A DNA stretch of 64,000 nucleotides from Phallusia mammillata. Lineage: Eukaryota > Chordata > Ascidiacea > Phlebobranchia > Ascidiidae. Under the pieces are notes generated by a model. That model was not told the DNA's origin, did not search any database, and worked only from the letters and a program-made list of their open reading frames with translations. The translations under genes and the position numbers were made by a program. The stretch spans positions 3,026 to 67,025 of the forward strand of contig QLIY01000584.1 in assembly GCA_003260075.1 (NCBI GenBank), given 5' to 3'. Shown here one piece after another: positions 42,201-57,200 of this stretch; the first letter of the stretch is position 1, and every line of letters starts with the position of its first letter.

Positions 42201-45200
42201 CCTTATCGACGTGATCTTGCGGCATTTCTTAAAGCTCATCCATCATATGAGGTAAGAATGGTTTGTGTCATGTGATCAGGCATTTTTGTGTGTGACAGAA
42301 CAAGTGAGTTGTTTTTTAGAGTGCTAATTCATTGTAGACTTAGTTGTCACTTGCTCTTTAGCAACTTGGAAATGCAAGAAAGAAAGGATTGACTTGGTTA
42401 GAGTTTAATTTATAAAGTGTAGGAAAGCTTAGTGTAGGAAAAAAATGTTAGAACATCTTGAGTATTTTTTTTATTGGTATGATATAACAATTAATGATTT
42501 TTGTTACTGTGACCACAAGTGGCATGTGGTTACCTAACTATGTCTTGAGTGTTTTTTGATTTTTTACTATGTCTGGCATTAATGAGGCAGTGTTAAACCT
42601 AAATTATCCAATTTTGCAAATCTCGGGATTCTGCAGCATTTTGTCATTCTGTATGATAAGTAGGAAAGTTACTACTATTGTCTTAAATTTTGCGAAAAAG
42701 TTCAATGACACTTGAAAAAAAGGTGTGTTTGTTTGAGCTGGAAACACAAAGAAAGTCAAATCGAAGAAAAATAGCAAAACAACACGATTAAGTTCGAACA
42801 CTGAAAGCACCAATAAAAAAAATAAAAATAAATATTATTAACGGCAAGCAACAAAAATAAGCATTTTTCACTAATAGAAGGTCACAGTTTCATAAATTAG
42901 TGTTTACTTGATGCTGAAAGTCATTGGCTTGCAATGCTTATCTGATCAAGGTTCTTTTGTGCGTATGCTTCACTTCTGTTTTGCTTTAGTATGAGACGAG
43001 TACATCAGTGCAGTTTGTCAGTAAAGGACGTGCATTGAGATATAAATATAAATATTGCTGGGGTGAATATGTTGGTTTTATTGTTCAATAAACACTTCGT
43101 CTTTATAACTGTCCACAATGAAACAAAATAACTAATACTCGTGAAAATATAAACTGATGTATATAACAGATGCCAACTGTAACCAAATCGTAAATGGAAT
43201 TTGAATACGGCGTAGTTACAACTACAAGTCAAGTTTTTTGTCTCAAACTTAACGTCTACAAATTTGGTACAAAAAAGGCCAATGGTAAACCACGAGTAAC
43301 ATTAAAACTGGGCCATTGCGCTTCTTTTCCTCGGAGCACTCCAAGCCTTGACATCGGGGGTCAAATTTTAACACCACTCCCCACTTTTTAAAAAATCAGC
43401 TGCTTGTGCGCCACCCAACGGTGAAGAGACCATGCTAGTTTTCCGTTCTTGCAGCCGCAACGAAAAATTCTTTCGCCGTGATTGCGGACCTCGCAATCGT
43501 TTCGTCCCGCCCAGAACGTCACTCTCCGCTCAACTACTGCACTGTGTGCTTGACTGGCAAAAGGATTGCCCGAGAGGCGAAGGCAAAGAATTCGATCGAA
43601 GACTTTTCTGTTAAAAAGACGTGGTTAAAACTTTATAACTAGGGGTTTTAGGACTTTAGGAACACTGTACACGGACTTAATGACCAATGATGTTTTATAA
43701 GTAGGGTTACTTTAGTTGTTTAAATATTTTAATTCGGTTCCGTTTTTCTCGGGAATAAACGATGTAGGCGTGTACATAAAGTTTGCACTTAGTCACATTC
43801 TGATCGCTTTTCTGACCAGTGTACTATGGGACCAACGTTTGAATGTCCTGAATGGTCGCGTTAGAATCGTATACATTACCACGAAAAACCCCTAAAAAAT
43901 TAGCTTTGTTGCAACTGTAGGGCCAAGATACAAATTTCAATGTATGTAGCAAAAATGTGATGTCTAAAAATCAGTTTTCTAACCCAACTGTATGTAATTT
44001 AAATTTTCTCGGGCAATTATTTACTTGCTGAGCGATCGGTGCCTTAGTATCGTCTCAGGGTCTTCCCCGTCGTCCACGTGGCCGTCGCTCGCCCAATCAC
44101 CGATGTCGAATTCATTTTGTTGGTTCAGACTCTCGGTGAAATAATCCATGTTCTCGACCTCGAACCGGTTGTCGCGCAGATCGAGAAACTTCAAGTTAAT
44201 GTTGCTGTAGATTGTGTTCGGTTGCCATCTTGTCAGCTGGTTGCCACGTAGGTCTAGCGCCACCAAGCGTCCGTTGCCATAGAAAAGGTCTTCCGGCAGG
44301 TGGTCAAAGTTGTTGTAGGCAAGGGATAACAACTGTGGGAATATGAAAATGTAGCTCAAAGCTAAGTTTCAAAGCATAGTTGTAAACGGTCCTAAAATTG
44401 CAGCCCGAACCCGAAAATACAAGCCCGAAACCCGGCTCGAACCAGAATCGTCTTTGGAAAGCCCGTTTAGGTCCGAGAGTTTGATTGACAGGCATACACA
44501 TTAAAGTCTGAGAAAAGACCAAGACAACCAACACAATTGGTCTCAAACAAGGCGTTTTAGAGCTGTTTGACATTAGGTCAAGTCCAGTAACTGGCTACTT
44601 AGCTAGTTAACTTTTTTTTCAACAAATTTTGGTCCGACTTACAATCTGTGTCAAATAACCTTATATGCATTGTGGACTAAAAGTCAATTTATTTTCGTGC
44701 TTGTGCAGTTGATGTAAAGTCATGCGCCAAAAATGGAACCACCTTCATTATTCAGTGAATCTTTTATTAAGGGCGTGCACCACGATAATCAAACGGGATA
44801 AAATTGATGTCAAAAATAGAGTATGACTTTTACACACCTGTAGGTTTCTGAGACTTGTCAGGGTCGATCTTGTGATACTGCTTATCTTGTTGTGGCTTAA
44901 ATCCAATGAGTGTAGGTTCTGTAGGCTTCGGAACGCTAGGGGATCAATCTGAAAAATACAGAGATTAGTATTTCTCAAAAAACTCGTTGTTTTGCAAATT
45001 CCAAAAATGTTTCGTACGATTTTGAAGATTAAGGGATTTCCATAATATTGGAAACGTAATAGTTGCAGCGACTTTATCTGTCGGAAGCACGTATTTTTCT
45101 TTTCCGACACACTTGTGTGTTTTACAAAAGTATATTTATGCTCAAAGATGTGACTATAAACGGTGAATTTGGAAAGCAAAAAGGTTGTATCCGGTTTGCT

Positions 45201-48200
45201 GTTATGTATTTAAATGGCTGCGAAGTTGAAATGGTTTGAATGGAGCGACTTTAGATTAGAATACATAAAGACGGTTTGAAATGGGTGTGACAGCTACGAT
45301 TTTCTGCTGGTTGCATAACAAATGTTGTATTTTCAAGTAGTTGTGGTCTGTATAATGTGGTGACCTTTATCGCAATATTCCACTGCCGAAGGTGATTTAG
45401 ATGATGAATCATAGATATTAAGTCCAATTCAGCCAATTCCACATAAAATTCTTTAGTTTAATTTGCGACCTATGGGGCCCGAAAACTCCGTCAATTTAAT
45501 CCACCAAAAAATCTTTTTAATGTCCATAATGCTTGAACACCCTGTGATGAGTGTAAAGTCACACCTTAAAAACTCTTTAAAACACTCTTGGATTAATACA
45601 ATGCCAGTTGCAGATGATTTTTTGAAACATTTTTGCAAATTTTTTCCCATTTTCTTCCATCTTAGAAATGTGGCGTTTCAACACTTAATCTGTCTACTTG
45701 TTACATAAACTTACTGTTTGAATGAAGTTATATGAAGCATTGAAGCAATATAGCTGGAAGTTGTTTCGAAGTGCCAGTCCATCAAGCGATCCGATTTGAT
45801 TGAATGACAGGTCAAGTCTTCTTAGTTCCCTGTTTCCGCTTAAATTCAGTTCACTTATGCTCGTCATTCTGCAAAATAATAGATAGATTGTTATTTTTTG
45901 CATAAACTCAATCCTGCCTGCGTATTTAGTATTTTGTAGTTTTGTTAAAACTGTATTAAGGTCAAAATACTTATTAATGTTTTTTTTTGTAAATTTTTTT
46001 TGTCAGAATGATTTTTTTTGTCAAAGATCTTAACCACTATTCACGGTGTATTTAAAAAGTTACTGTTCGCATTTGCATACAGACAGAAAGCAATTAAACC
46101 CCACCCTGCTATTTACAAAAGTTTTATTGTGTAGAAAAATACCCCGATAGCATACAACGCATCTGTATCCAAATATGGTATAAGGGGCAATTGTGATTTT
46201 TATGTATAAAGAGAATCATGGCCCCCCCCCCTAGAAAAATACCCCGATAGCATACAACGCATCTGTATCCAAATATGGTGGTTTCGTCAAGTATTTAAAG
46301 GGGCAATTGTGATTTTTATGTATAAAGAGAATCATGCAAATATTTTGCTTGACGACATATGATTTGCATTTCCAAGCTAATTCGATACTTTGACGTAGTA
46401 GTTTAGAATTGATTAATTTCATCTTCACGTGGTTGTGTTAATCCACATTTACTGACTTTTAAAGTTGAAATATTAGCTTACTTGTTACTGGACATTGCGA
46501 GTGTCGTCAACTGTTTGTTTTCGGTGAGATCCAAAGGTTTGTTATTTCCCGTGAACATAATCAAGTTGTCACATAGATCCAAGTTTCTAAGGTTTCTGTT
46601 AAAGTAAAAATATGGTTATGTAGGCTCGAATTTAATTATAATCGTTTGTTGCAATGTCCAAAAAGAGGCTTTCACTCCTACGAAGTTTAAGTTGTTAAAG
46701 GCTGCTGACAAAACCCAGATCATGCCAACGTCTTTGGCGGTTCGGTCAAGGTCAAATGCTATTGCGTTTACGCCTTTGCCCTTGAAATGTGATTCATAGT
46801 TTTAGCGCTTATTTACAAGTGGGTTTAGAAACTTCTACAGACATTTATCCGATTGTTACCAAGTACCACTCGAATATAAGGTAGCATTGACGCCGAACGT
46901 AGCAAAAAATTCCAAATACTCGAACTTACTGTTACATAAATCACGAAGCTTTTTCGCTCATAAAAGCACACCAGAGCCACTACATTTATGCTCTATGTCG
47001 CAAAAACAAGCAGTTTTGTCTCCCATGCATCCAATTCTTAAACTTTTACGTCATCAGTGACGCCATTGACCGATGTACGTACTTGTTAGTCCTGAATGCT
47101 TGCGAGTCCAGGTATGTTATCTTGTTGGTGTGCAGATCGAGCTTCGTAAGCTTGTGCAAGTTAGCGAATGTTGTCTGATGAATCCTTGCAATGTTGTTTT
47201 CTGCCAAGTTTAGCGTCGCTAGCTGGTTTGCCGCCCCGAACATATTGTCAGGAACCACACGAATCATGTTGTGGCTGTTTCAGAACAAAAAAAAATCATT
47301 CCGGTTTATTTTTGTCTTTTTACGCAAGTTTGGTGTGGTCTACATTCAAAGCTCGAAACCCAGAAACGATTTAAAAAAAGGTAACTGGGTGTTTCTGTTG
47401 ATACCAAAAATACTAAACGTTGACGGCTAAACAAATGTGTGTTGCCAGAAGTCTGGTCTTTCGTTTCTTTGACAGTGGCTCAATTACTTATCTTAACATT
47501 TAAACTGCGCAACTTGAGGCCTTCGAATTTATTTGACTCAGTGGATTGGGTTTCTTCGACCACAACCGGCTTGTTGGCAAGTGAGATTTCGTTGAAATTC
47601 TAAACCCCTAGGTGTCTGATTCACACAATTGCAGTGTGTCAGAGGATAGGTTTACTTTTTTGCTTTTATTTTATTTTAATGAGTAAAGATTTAATCTATA
47701 TGACTAACCCCCAAAGCACTTTAACCTAATAACTTGTTCGACGGCAATGCCGTCTTTACCGAATTTGGCGCTATGCGTACTATTTGATGTTATGCTATGC
47801 CACAAACTTTTGCAACGTTAAACGCTTTTATTTTTATTTTACATTTTAAAATACAAAACGTGACATTTTGAAATATTCTGTCAACATACTGAAACCTGAC
47901 ATTTTCAAGTACTCCGTTTAAGACCAATTTTTTACAACGATCGTTTGTAACAAGGTTGCCATTTGACGCCATGCGTCACTAGTGTGATAAAAATCGTGTG
48001 AAACAGTTGAATGTGAAATGACTCGTGATGACATTTTGCGACATTTTCAATTGCTTGTCGGTCGTTTTTACAAAAGTAGTATGTGATTCAGAATTGAACT
48101 TACTTCATACTGAGCAAATGCAACTTGTCATTGTGCTTAAAAACACCTGAGAGTTCCATTTTATGTCCGACCCCAAGTCTGTTGTGGTCAGCAATAAGCC

Positions 48201-51200
48201 ATTTCAGTTGAGTGTTTCTTTCGAAAACGCGACGAAATGACCTTACAAGGTTGTTCGTTATGTTGAGAAATTTCTAAACACAAATTATTTTTGTTAAAAT
48301 CATTGCTTAATCACATATTGGCTAACTAGATAAATTGAAACAGGTTCAGAAACATAAACATGATTGCAATGCTTTTTACAATATGAAGCGGTACTTCAAG
48401 ATGCTCTTGTTTTTCACGTTTACTTTCAACATTGAAAAAATTAACTTCAGAAAAAAATGGCTAATTTAGAAAAGTTCGTTGAAGGTCCGTTACTGTCCGC
48501 AAATTTCTGTAAAATTCTGTGCATGAATTTATCCGACGTTTTGCCCCATTTTGATTTTTAGTTGAGCTTACGCTGTGCCCTTATTGGTGAGGTGACTGCG
48601 CCTATGAAAATTACTTTAAAACCACAAAGCCCGGTTATAACGATTGTTGGCCTAAGGTCACCAACCCTATTTGAACAGGTTTTCCAGCAGACGCGTTTGA
48701 GTGCAATACAAACAAGGCAAAGTCCTTACCAGGTTTTTGCGCCTTCCCATAGTTCTGCCTTTCAGGTTGGTTATGTCATTGTCGGTGGCCGATAGCATTT
48801 CAACCTTTGGCGAAACCAAGTGGATCTTGAAGTGAGATTTAAATCCATTGCATACAATGTATGCTCCTCGGTACCGGCACTCCCTTTTCACAAAAACAAA
48901 GATATTAAATTTTATGTTTAAGGAGGTTTTCTACTTTAATTGAGTCTAGTTTGACAGGAGAATGCTTATGTTATGAAATCCTGTCATCGCCCAAACACGC
49001 CGAGATGTAACACAGTTTAAAGATTTCGAAAAACAGTCATTTAAAATATGTCTCTATTTGTTATTTTCGCCCGTTCGCCCATTTGTGATATGTTAGCAAG
49101 TTAGAAAAAGTTTGCGGCAAATAAATGTGGATTTCTGGAGTCCGTCGCCTTGACCAAATGCACCGGCTATTACCGTTTGCTTTGCCTTAAGCTTAAATAA
49201 TTGGTCGTTTGCAAGTGGTCCAAACCGCACTCTGCATCAAAGGCAATCGGATGAAATTGGTTCTTATTGTTTCCCCTTTGGCATAACTTTATACATTGTA
49301 AATGATTAATAAACTAAGGTTTGTGCCAGGGCAATTTTGTCTTACGCACCTTTTAATTTTAACAATATCCGCTATAGCCAGTTGTGGAAACCATGTAAGG
49401 GTTTGTCGCTTCAAACTGGTTTTGTAGCATACAGTTTTAATGGAGTATAGACGATTAAAACATTTACATACAGATTGCGTGTACAAGGTGCTAGAATTAG
49501 ATTGTGGGTGACACATAACACACTGACGTAGCAAACTGGTTTTGCTTGGTTGTGCCTGGTACCAATTTATCCCCGTTTTTAGCAACTCAAACACGTGAAA
49601 AATGTAAAAACAGCACCGACAAAAAATTTGCATTTTTTATTTTCAAAATTAACCACTAAGTTTTGTTAAAAAGAACATCTATTCAATATTAATAATTAAT
49701 AGACTAATAAGTTATTATTTCTATTTTCAATATGCAAAGTTTACAATAACAAATTTTGACATCTACTGTGGCCTGCAATATGCTTTCACAATAAAATCTG
49801 TAGCTTTATTCAAGTACTTACTGTGTGTTTTCTAACTTGGTTGTGATGCTGCTTGGAATATCAAGCCTTGTCTGTTGGTGCTTTGCGTGGTTAGACGTCG
49901 CTTCACTGACTTGCAGAAAAGCGACCAAAACCGTTGTCAAGTAAAATAAATGCATCTTAAGATTGATTGCTTAGATTTCAATTTTTTGAATAAATTAACG
50001 TTGATTAAATCAGCTTAAAATTTGTCGAACGTTTTCTTTGCTGAAATATAAATTCCTGGATTTAAAAGCTTGAATGTTACAAAGCAAAACAGCAATGATA
50101 TGTGTAACTGAAGGACTAACTGAAAGATGTATTAGTATGAACTTTATCCGTACTGAAAAGATAGTGCGTACGTTCACAAAACTACTTTAAACTCAAACAG
50201 GACCTGCCGGTTTGAATAACTGATAATTAAATGGGCAGTTACATTCGTAGATTATTATAATTTGCCTAAACTAAATTGAACGTTTAAACTACCGTGGTGC
50301 CTGACTATTTCGTTGATATCATCCTGAAAAAAAAACGCTTTATACCCTTTCAAAGTTGCAATACTTTTGAAATTTATCAATTCTCTTCTCAATCAACTGT
50401 TAGTAGTTAAGTTTTCTCACAAGATATTTTTGTAGTTCATTTCAGTAGCTTCGTCCATTGCATACAAAATATCCACAAACACGAAAACAAGACAAACGAC
50501 CATTGTGTTGTACTTTGTATTCAAATTCAAACCTGACCAAGCCAACACATTGTGTACGCGCTATAAGCTTACGCTTCACCTACTGGGAAGGTCGATCCAG
50601 CGCATGGTTTATATACTGTTGAACCTTTTCGTCTCACACAGGAGAAAAGCACTTCCGTGTTTAGCTAGATAGTTCTCGCATATTGTACAGTATAAATGCA
50701 CCATAGCGATTTTTATGAATATTCTAGATCAAGATCTATCCAAATGAAAAAGTGGAAGGCTGAAACTTTTCGATTTTTTTAACCGAGTCGTTTTAAACTA
50801 AAATTAGGTGAAAACGTTCCTGTCATCGACTTGCAATCGAAACGTCTATGTGCCCTTAAATGCATTGCTAATTTACAAATTCATTCTAATGCGCAAATAT
50901 TGAACACGGACTTGATCTTACTTCTTAATAATAATAAACTAACCGTTGCAAAAACTTTCAGTGAACTAAAGGATGTCACATTTTACGACTAAATATGTAA
51001 TTACGTTTTATCTTTAGTATTCCAAAACACAGGTCAAGATATTGTGGTATTGTGTTTTGAAACCTAAAACTTACAAACTATTATACATAACAGAAAAATA
51101 AGTAATTTTGCTTTAAACTTCGCTGGCATTGATGCATGTCCATGCCCTGCTGACCCGAAATTTCATGACAATCACATTTCTTTTCTCATTCAGTATTTCT

Positions 51201-54200
51201 TAGTATTTTTTCTTGTTCGCACGAACACTTACTAAACAGGTTTGGTCTACCCTTGCCCAGATTGCGTGTAACCGTTTTTCTTCTGCACCAGACATTGTGA
51301 GGTTTACTTTTGTGTGCCCACGTAGGCTTGTCGCATTGAGGGGCAAATAATGCCGAAACCCCCCCCCCTGTAACCGTTTTTCTTCTGCACCAGACATTGT
51401 GAGGTTTACTTTTGTGCCGAAACAAAACATCACTTTGGAAAAAAAAACTATAAATAGTAATTTTCCTACAAGTTCTCGCAACCTACAATCCCTAATGTGG
51501 GTGTTAACTACGACGAAAACGTTTTGTCATCTACCTTTTGACGATTTGTGTACCGTTACTTTCATTTCTGGGAACATAAAAGATTTCTATGCCACACCCG
51601 TCGTGCCCAAATTTTTGACGCACCCCGCCCATGATTTCCAAAGTTTAAGAATTTGGACTTAAATGTAAGCATAGAAGCCGCAGGACTGGGTTTTCTGATA
51701 ATGTTTAGTACCAAAAGTGAACGTGGTAAAAATAATAGTGGAACGTAGTACCGCGGTGTATATTCAAATAACCCATCGTCGCCTATTCAGCTTCAGCTCC
51801 GTTTTACCAGTGCATCAACATACAGGATGCGATTGGGGAAAATTCGACCCCGAACTCCATTCAAGCTTCTTCGGCTACTTTTGTCTCACCAATTCCCGAA
51901 ATATATTCTAATACCAATGCACAAGTTAAAAATTATTTTCGAAATCTTACATATACTTCTATATTTGTACATATTTTAAACGGCATCTCAGCTTTGTTTT
52001 GTCATATCTACAGAGGAATTTGGTGTTTGCTTTGACCAACAGATGTTATTTTGTGCTGCCAAACAATAAAAGACTGGTTTCAATGTCCGGAGAATCCAAT
52101 ACTAAAAATTTATTAGTTGATTTTCATAAAAGCTGAAGGGGTCTTTCAGTTTTGTTTTGTTTCTTTGTTTGTGTAAAGAACTTTTACTGACCATGGATGT
52201 TTGTTTTTCGCTACTCTTCTGAAAACCGAAGCACTCAGAGAAGTACTTTCTCGCTACTTCTGCTTTATTGTGCACTTGGGGAACGTCTCAAGTTTTTGCT
52301 TTCTCACCACGTTGACCTCCAGCCGGAAAGCGACACGTTCCCTTGTATAGTTCAGTTGTTGCATTATGACCTAAAATCTAAAACGAGAATAATAAACAAA
52401 ATAAATGTCATCCCAAATATACGTCTACCGTGATAACAAGTTTTGCACTCATTTGTCGTTCGGCATTGATTTGCTAAAACGTCACTCCAGACATTGATTT
52501 ATCTGAAGCCCTAGAGGTTGATAACAGCGTTTCCATAGGAAATTCGATGCTTATCTGTTTATCTACCAGTCACCAACGCAGTTTGTATTGAGCTACGGAA
52601 CCCAGTTTACTCTGTGGTGTAAGCCCAGTTGTGGCATCGCACATACCCTGTTACTCCCAACAAACTGGAGTGCCGTTGGATGGCTACGCTAGACATAACG
52701 GCCGATCTCTTGTCACAAGCAGCACTTATGTGATAGATCGAAACAATGTGCACTGTCTGCAGCTTACCATGGTGTTAGGCTTGCGAATTGTGCAGTTGAT
52801 TGTACAGAAGGAAAACGTTTTCGTTGTTTTCTTGGTACGCCATTTTAAATTGACCCTCTGTATTTAAGTTAATTTATTTGAGGTGTATACAGAGGAATTT
52901 TTCTTGGGGTAGCAAATAGTCACGTCAATACTCCACACCTGTGATTGCACGCACCAACAGCCAAATTAGTTTTAGGTTCACTTATTTTTACGCCATGTTG
53001 CAGTTATTGCCTCGCACAGGGGGGGTTCCCCATGTTTGAACGTGAACTTTTTTCTTTTTCCATCTCGGTAATAATTGACAAACACTGCGTGCTTGCTGAA
53101 CTGAACAAGGGTGCCGAGATAAGCCGTGAAACAGCTTTGCGGTTTATGGACGCATGCACGTGCCAATTTTCACTGTATGTGACGTTTTTGGGGTCATTTT
53201 GATCTATTTTCTACTTGTGCCTTTACATGACTGTCATTACATTTGGGTGTGACGTTATACACCTAATGCCAATCATCCCATTATTTTTTAATTTCCAAAG
53301 CTAAGAAAACGGAATTACGTGGCGAAATCATACGTGTGGATAATCCGTTCAAGCCAGGGACGTGATACTTATTTTCCCCTTGAAAATTACAACCTTTATA
53401 AGATTACTAAATTATTACACAGAAAATAGGTTTATAAGTAGGCCTATCCATTAAATGTGTAGAAAGGTTGACAGTTAAACAAATTACCTGCTCTTGTTGT
53501 TCTGTAATCAATGTTTTTTGATACTTTCTAATTGCATGCAAACAGTACGCAAAACTGTGCAGTGAAAACTTGCTGTCCAGAAATTAAAATTTTCGGTAGT
53601 TGTATGACCGACTGTCATTCCCATTTCGTAAAATGTCCTTGTATGGAAATGAAGCATATAGCCTTTTCTTTATTTGCCGACGAATGTATTGCTATGCAGC
53701 CATGTTGTATATGGTTGTCGATACTGGCCCACGCACTTGTGTTCATCAGACGTTACTTCAGACGTAGTGTTTAGACTAGGTAGAGGCGTAGAAGCCCCCC
53801 TTTTGAGTGCGTCTAGCGACGTATTGTCTGCGAGATGTTAAATTTATCTTTTGTGTACAGCGCACGCGTCTAGACTGAAAAATACATTTCATTTTATCTT
53901 TCAAAGCTTTTTTTAAAGCATCGCCTCGTTTTGTCTTTCTTGGTTATTTTGTTGTTTGGACAAAAATGTTAAAACCTTAAATTTATTACATTTCTTTTAC
54001 CTCTTAAAGTAAAACTATGTTTTTATTCACATTTGTACACAATCAACTACAAGTTTTTAAATCATTTTTTTGACAATTTTTCTCAAAAGGATCAGTCAAG
54101 TTTGCATGAAATTTTAAAATACTGGAACTGATTTTTAATATATGTTCGATGCCTTAAATGTACACAGTAAGTAAGTTTCTGTGTTTTACAACAAATTTCC

Positions 54201-57200
54201 ACGTTTACAATTACAATTAAGTCCGTGTATAGTCTTGAGAATTCCACGTTAAAAAAATTCCACTTTTCCACTTTATTCCTCAAATTGTGTAACCGTGGAT
54301 TTCGCAACCTCTAAAACAGGTGATGCTGAATCTTAAGTATTGTTGACATTTCATATCACCAACGCTGCGTAGTTGTCATCGTCCCGTTATGTTATGACTC
54401 TGAAATCGACAGCAAAGATTACAAAATTTCTATAGAATTACGGGAATTAACAATGACCTCATTAAAACACGGATTTTGATGACGTAACAAGCCAGTGACG
54501 CAGAGACCCGCCTTTTCCACGCCCAGTGTTAACAGAGTACTAGTTTTAATACAACATACGGTGTTGAGAAACTCAGACCGCGTCAGTGTCAACTTGTTGG
54601 AAAATATTAAGAGCCTTTAACCGAAAAGGATGGTCAACTTGCTAACAAGTAATTGGTGAGTAAGCTGGTTTGGCAGGCTTGAGATTAAAAAGTGACTTTA
54701 AAGCGTGTTTTTCTCATAAGACTTGTACAGTGGTCCCCAACTCGTTTCAGGCCATGTATAACCAGTTCAATTAAATTGGTATTGTGGACCAGTCCATTGT
54801 TAAGTAAGGACAAAGAAAGCATCCACAATAGGCATATCAGCTTGAAATGTATTCCCTCAGTACCAAATTTCGAGGAGTGATATCAAACAACTGCACAGTT
54901 AACAATAAATGGACTATAACTTGGATAAGACCACTCTAAATTTTAATATCGACCACCAATTAAGAACCACTGGACCAGTGTTTTAGGGGATTGCTGAACC
55001 GGTAAAATGACCAAAGATATGATTCATTGCCGAGTTTTTGAGGTGTTGTTTTTCGTAAGCTGTTGATACTACCTTGTCTTCTCAATAGTATTTTTAGCGT
55101 ACAGCTCATTTCGATCGTCATCCAGTATCACTATTACTATATGCGTCAACAAAGTTCTAAAGAAGCTTAGTGACTCCCAAAGTACTTAATCCGGCCCTGG
55201 GTTGGAAGGGGTTTAACTGTTATCCTTTAAACCAGGGGTGGGCAACCTTTGTCACTGTGGGGCCAAATACAACTGCCAAAATTAGATCGCGGGCCGCACC
55301 TTTATATGGCACAAGGTGATTTTACTTCGTTGCATATTAAAAATGCCTAACTACAAGTAAAATTCGCATTTGATTCTCGCTGCATATTGTCAGGTCGCAG
55401 AAAAATAGCATCGGGCGCATTAATCTGCACAAAAATATATAATAGTTGGACTTGTTTGCCAGTACATTTGAAGTCCAACTGTCTCTGCGGGCCGCACAAC
55501 CTTTAATCAAGGGCCGCATGTGGCCCGCGGACCGCAGGTTGCCCACCCCTGCTTTAAACTATAAAATTTTGTAAAAAAAATGCAAATATCTTCAGCACAC
55601 AAAAACGAAAATCACACGAAGGGGGATTTTGTGTAGTGAAAAGTGAATCATTTGTGTCGTTTACCCTGGCTGAGACGATGCCTATGAAATCTCAAACGGC
55701 GGGTTGCTATGAAATTTCTTCAAAATACCTAAAACATTGTTCATGTAGAATACATAAAAATAGCAATTTGTTAGATTTTTCGTGCCGTAAATTACAAAGC
55801 TGAGTAACTCGCGATTAAATGGGCGTTTCTCACAACGACACATGCAGGCGTAATCGCATGATTCTATTTTTAGCCTTGCAGCGATTGCAGTGTGTTCGTG
55901 ACAGGCCAGATTTAGGTGATACCGTAAATGTTAAATGCGTGTGCCCACCGTAAACTGTTTTGCGTCTTTATAAACGCCAGTGACGTTAAACGCTTATTTT
56001 GCGAGATTAATGGTCATGAGGTTTTATTCCCCAAAAATGCTGCCGGATTTAAGTATTTTTTTTACAACGCAACACGAATTGAGGTTGAAGACTTTTTAAA
56101 ATTTGTTTTTTTTTGCGATTATTTCAATGTATTTTTCTTTAAATCTGACTCCCTACGAAAAACTTGAAAAACGAAATGTAGATTTGTCCATAGTATGTTG
56201 TATATACTGTTACACGACTTCTGTCAGGTTTGTGTTTTTTACACAGGTTTGTTCGTTGTTGTTTTTCGCTTTTTGGCAGGTCTTTATCAAAAAAATGCAT
56301 CTAAAAATGCATAAAAAACGAATCTAGAAATAGCACCAAACCGCAAACGATTTAGGGTTGAGAATACACGTTTTGCTGAAAAAAATATTTACTAAACATT
56401 CCCAACAAGAAACTGGTGTATTATGCCTGTTATTTGTCCATCCAAGTCTGACATGGTTATGTGTTACGTCATGAATTTAGTGTGGTAGCAAAATTCCGAA
56501 GTTGAGGCTATCCATTTCTCCCATGTAGCTTTGTCTTGTGCAAATGTGATTAAGATGTAAGCAATATGTAAGTAATATATACAACGAAAGTCAATTTATA
56601 ACAATACCAAAATACACTGTTTTATTCTAAATTGAAATTTTTGGAATCACAACCCATTTGGATAAATTGGTTGTGTCTTGCTTTTGAAAAAGATAATAGC
56701 GAAAAAAAATATCAATTTATAAATATATATGTGCTGAAAATATACCGTTATCTTATAATTTGAATATATTTAGGTGTTTCTGGTGACAAAGGACAGTTTT
56801 TTTTAATGTAAACGCGTTTAGTTTAGAATTACCGGAATGTTTTCATTTCATCTGTAGTTAGTTTATTATTAGCGAATTACAACGGAAACGTGATGTTGTT
56901 GTTGTGTTTTTTACTTTCTGCGTCACTAAGGTTTCCACACGAGTTGGTTTGAGTACGTCTTTTGCACTAACGACCGACCAAAAGCGACTTTACCCGAAAT
57001 AGAAAAAAAACTGAAAAACAACAGTTAATCGTGGTTAACGCCTCACCTTTTAGCAAATGTGATAATTTTGTTTCATTATTCCAGTTACTTTGTAAACCAA
57101 GGCGCACTCGTGTTTGCGTACGTCAAGAACGTCTATTTTAGGAAAAAACGTCATTGAGCCAAAATTTTGTACCCCCCCCCCCCTAAATTTTTTTCATTAT

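Noticed and set aside
43194-43614. Two plus-strand frames in a GC-richer patch
   Set aside because: No conserved motif and they would not join in phase with the surrounding gene; the patch may be regulatory.
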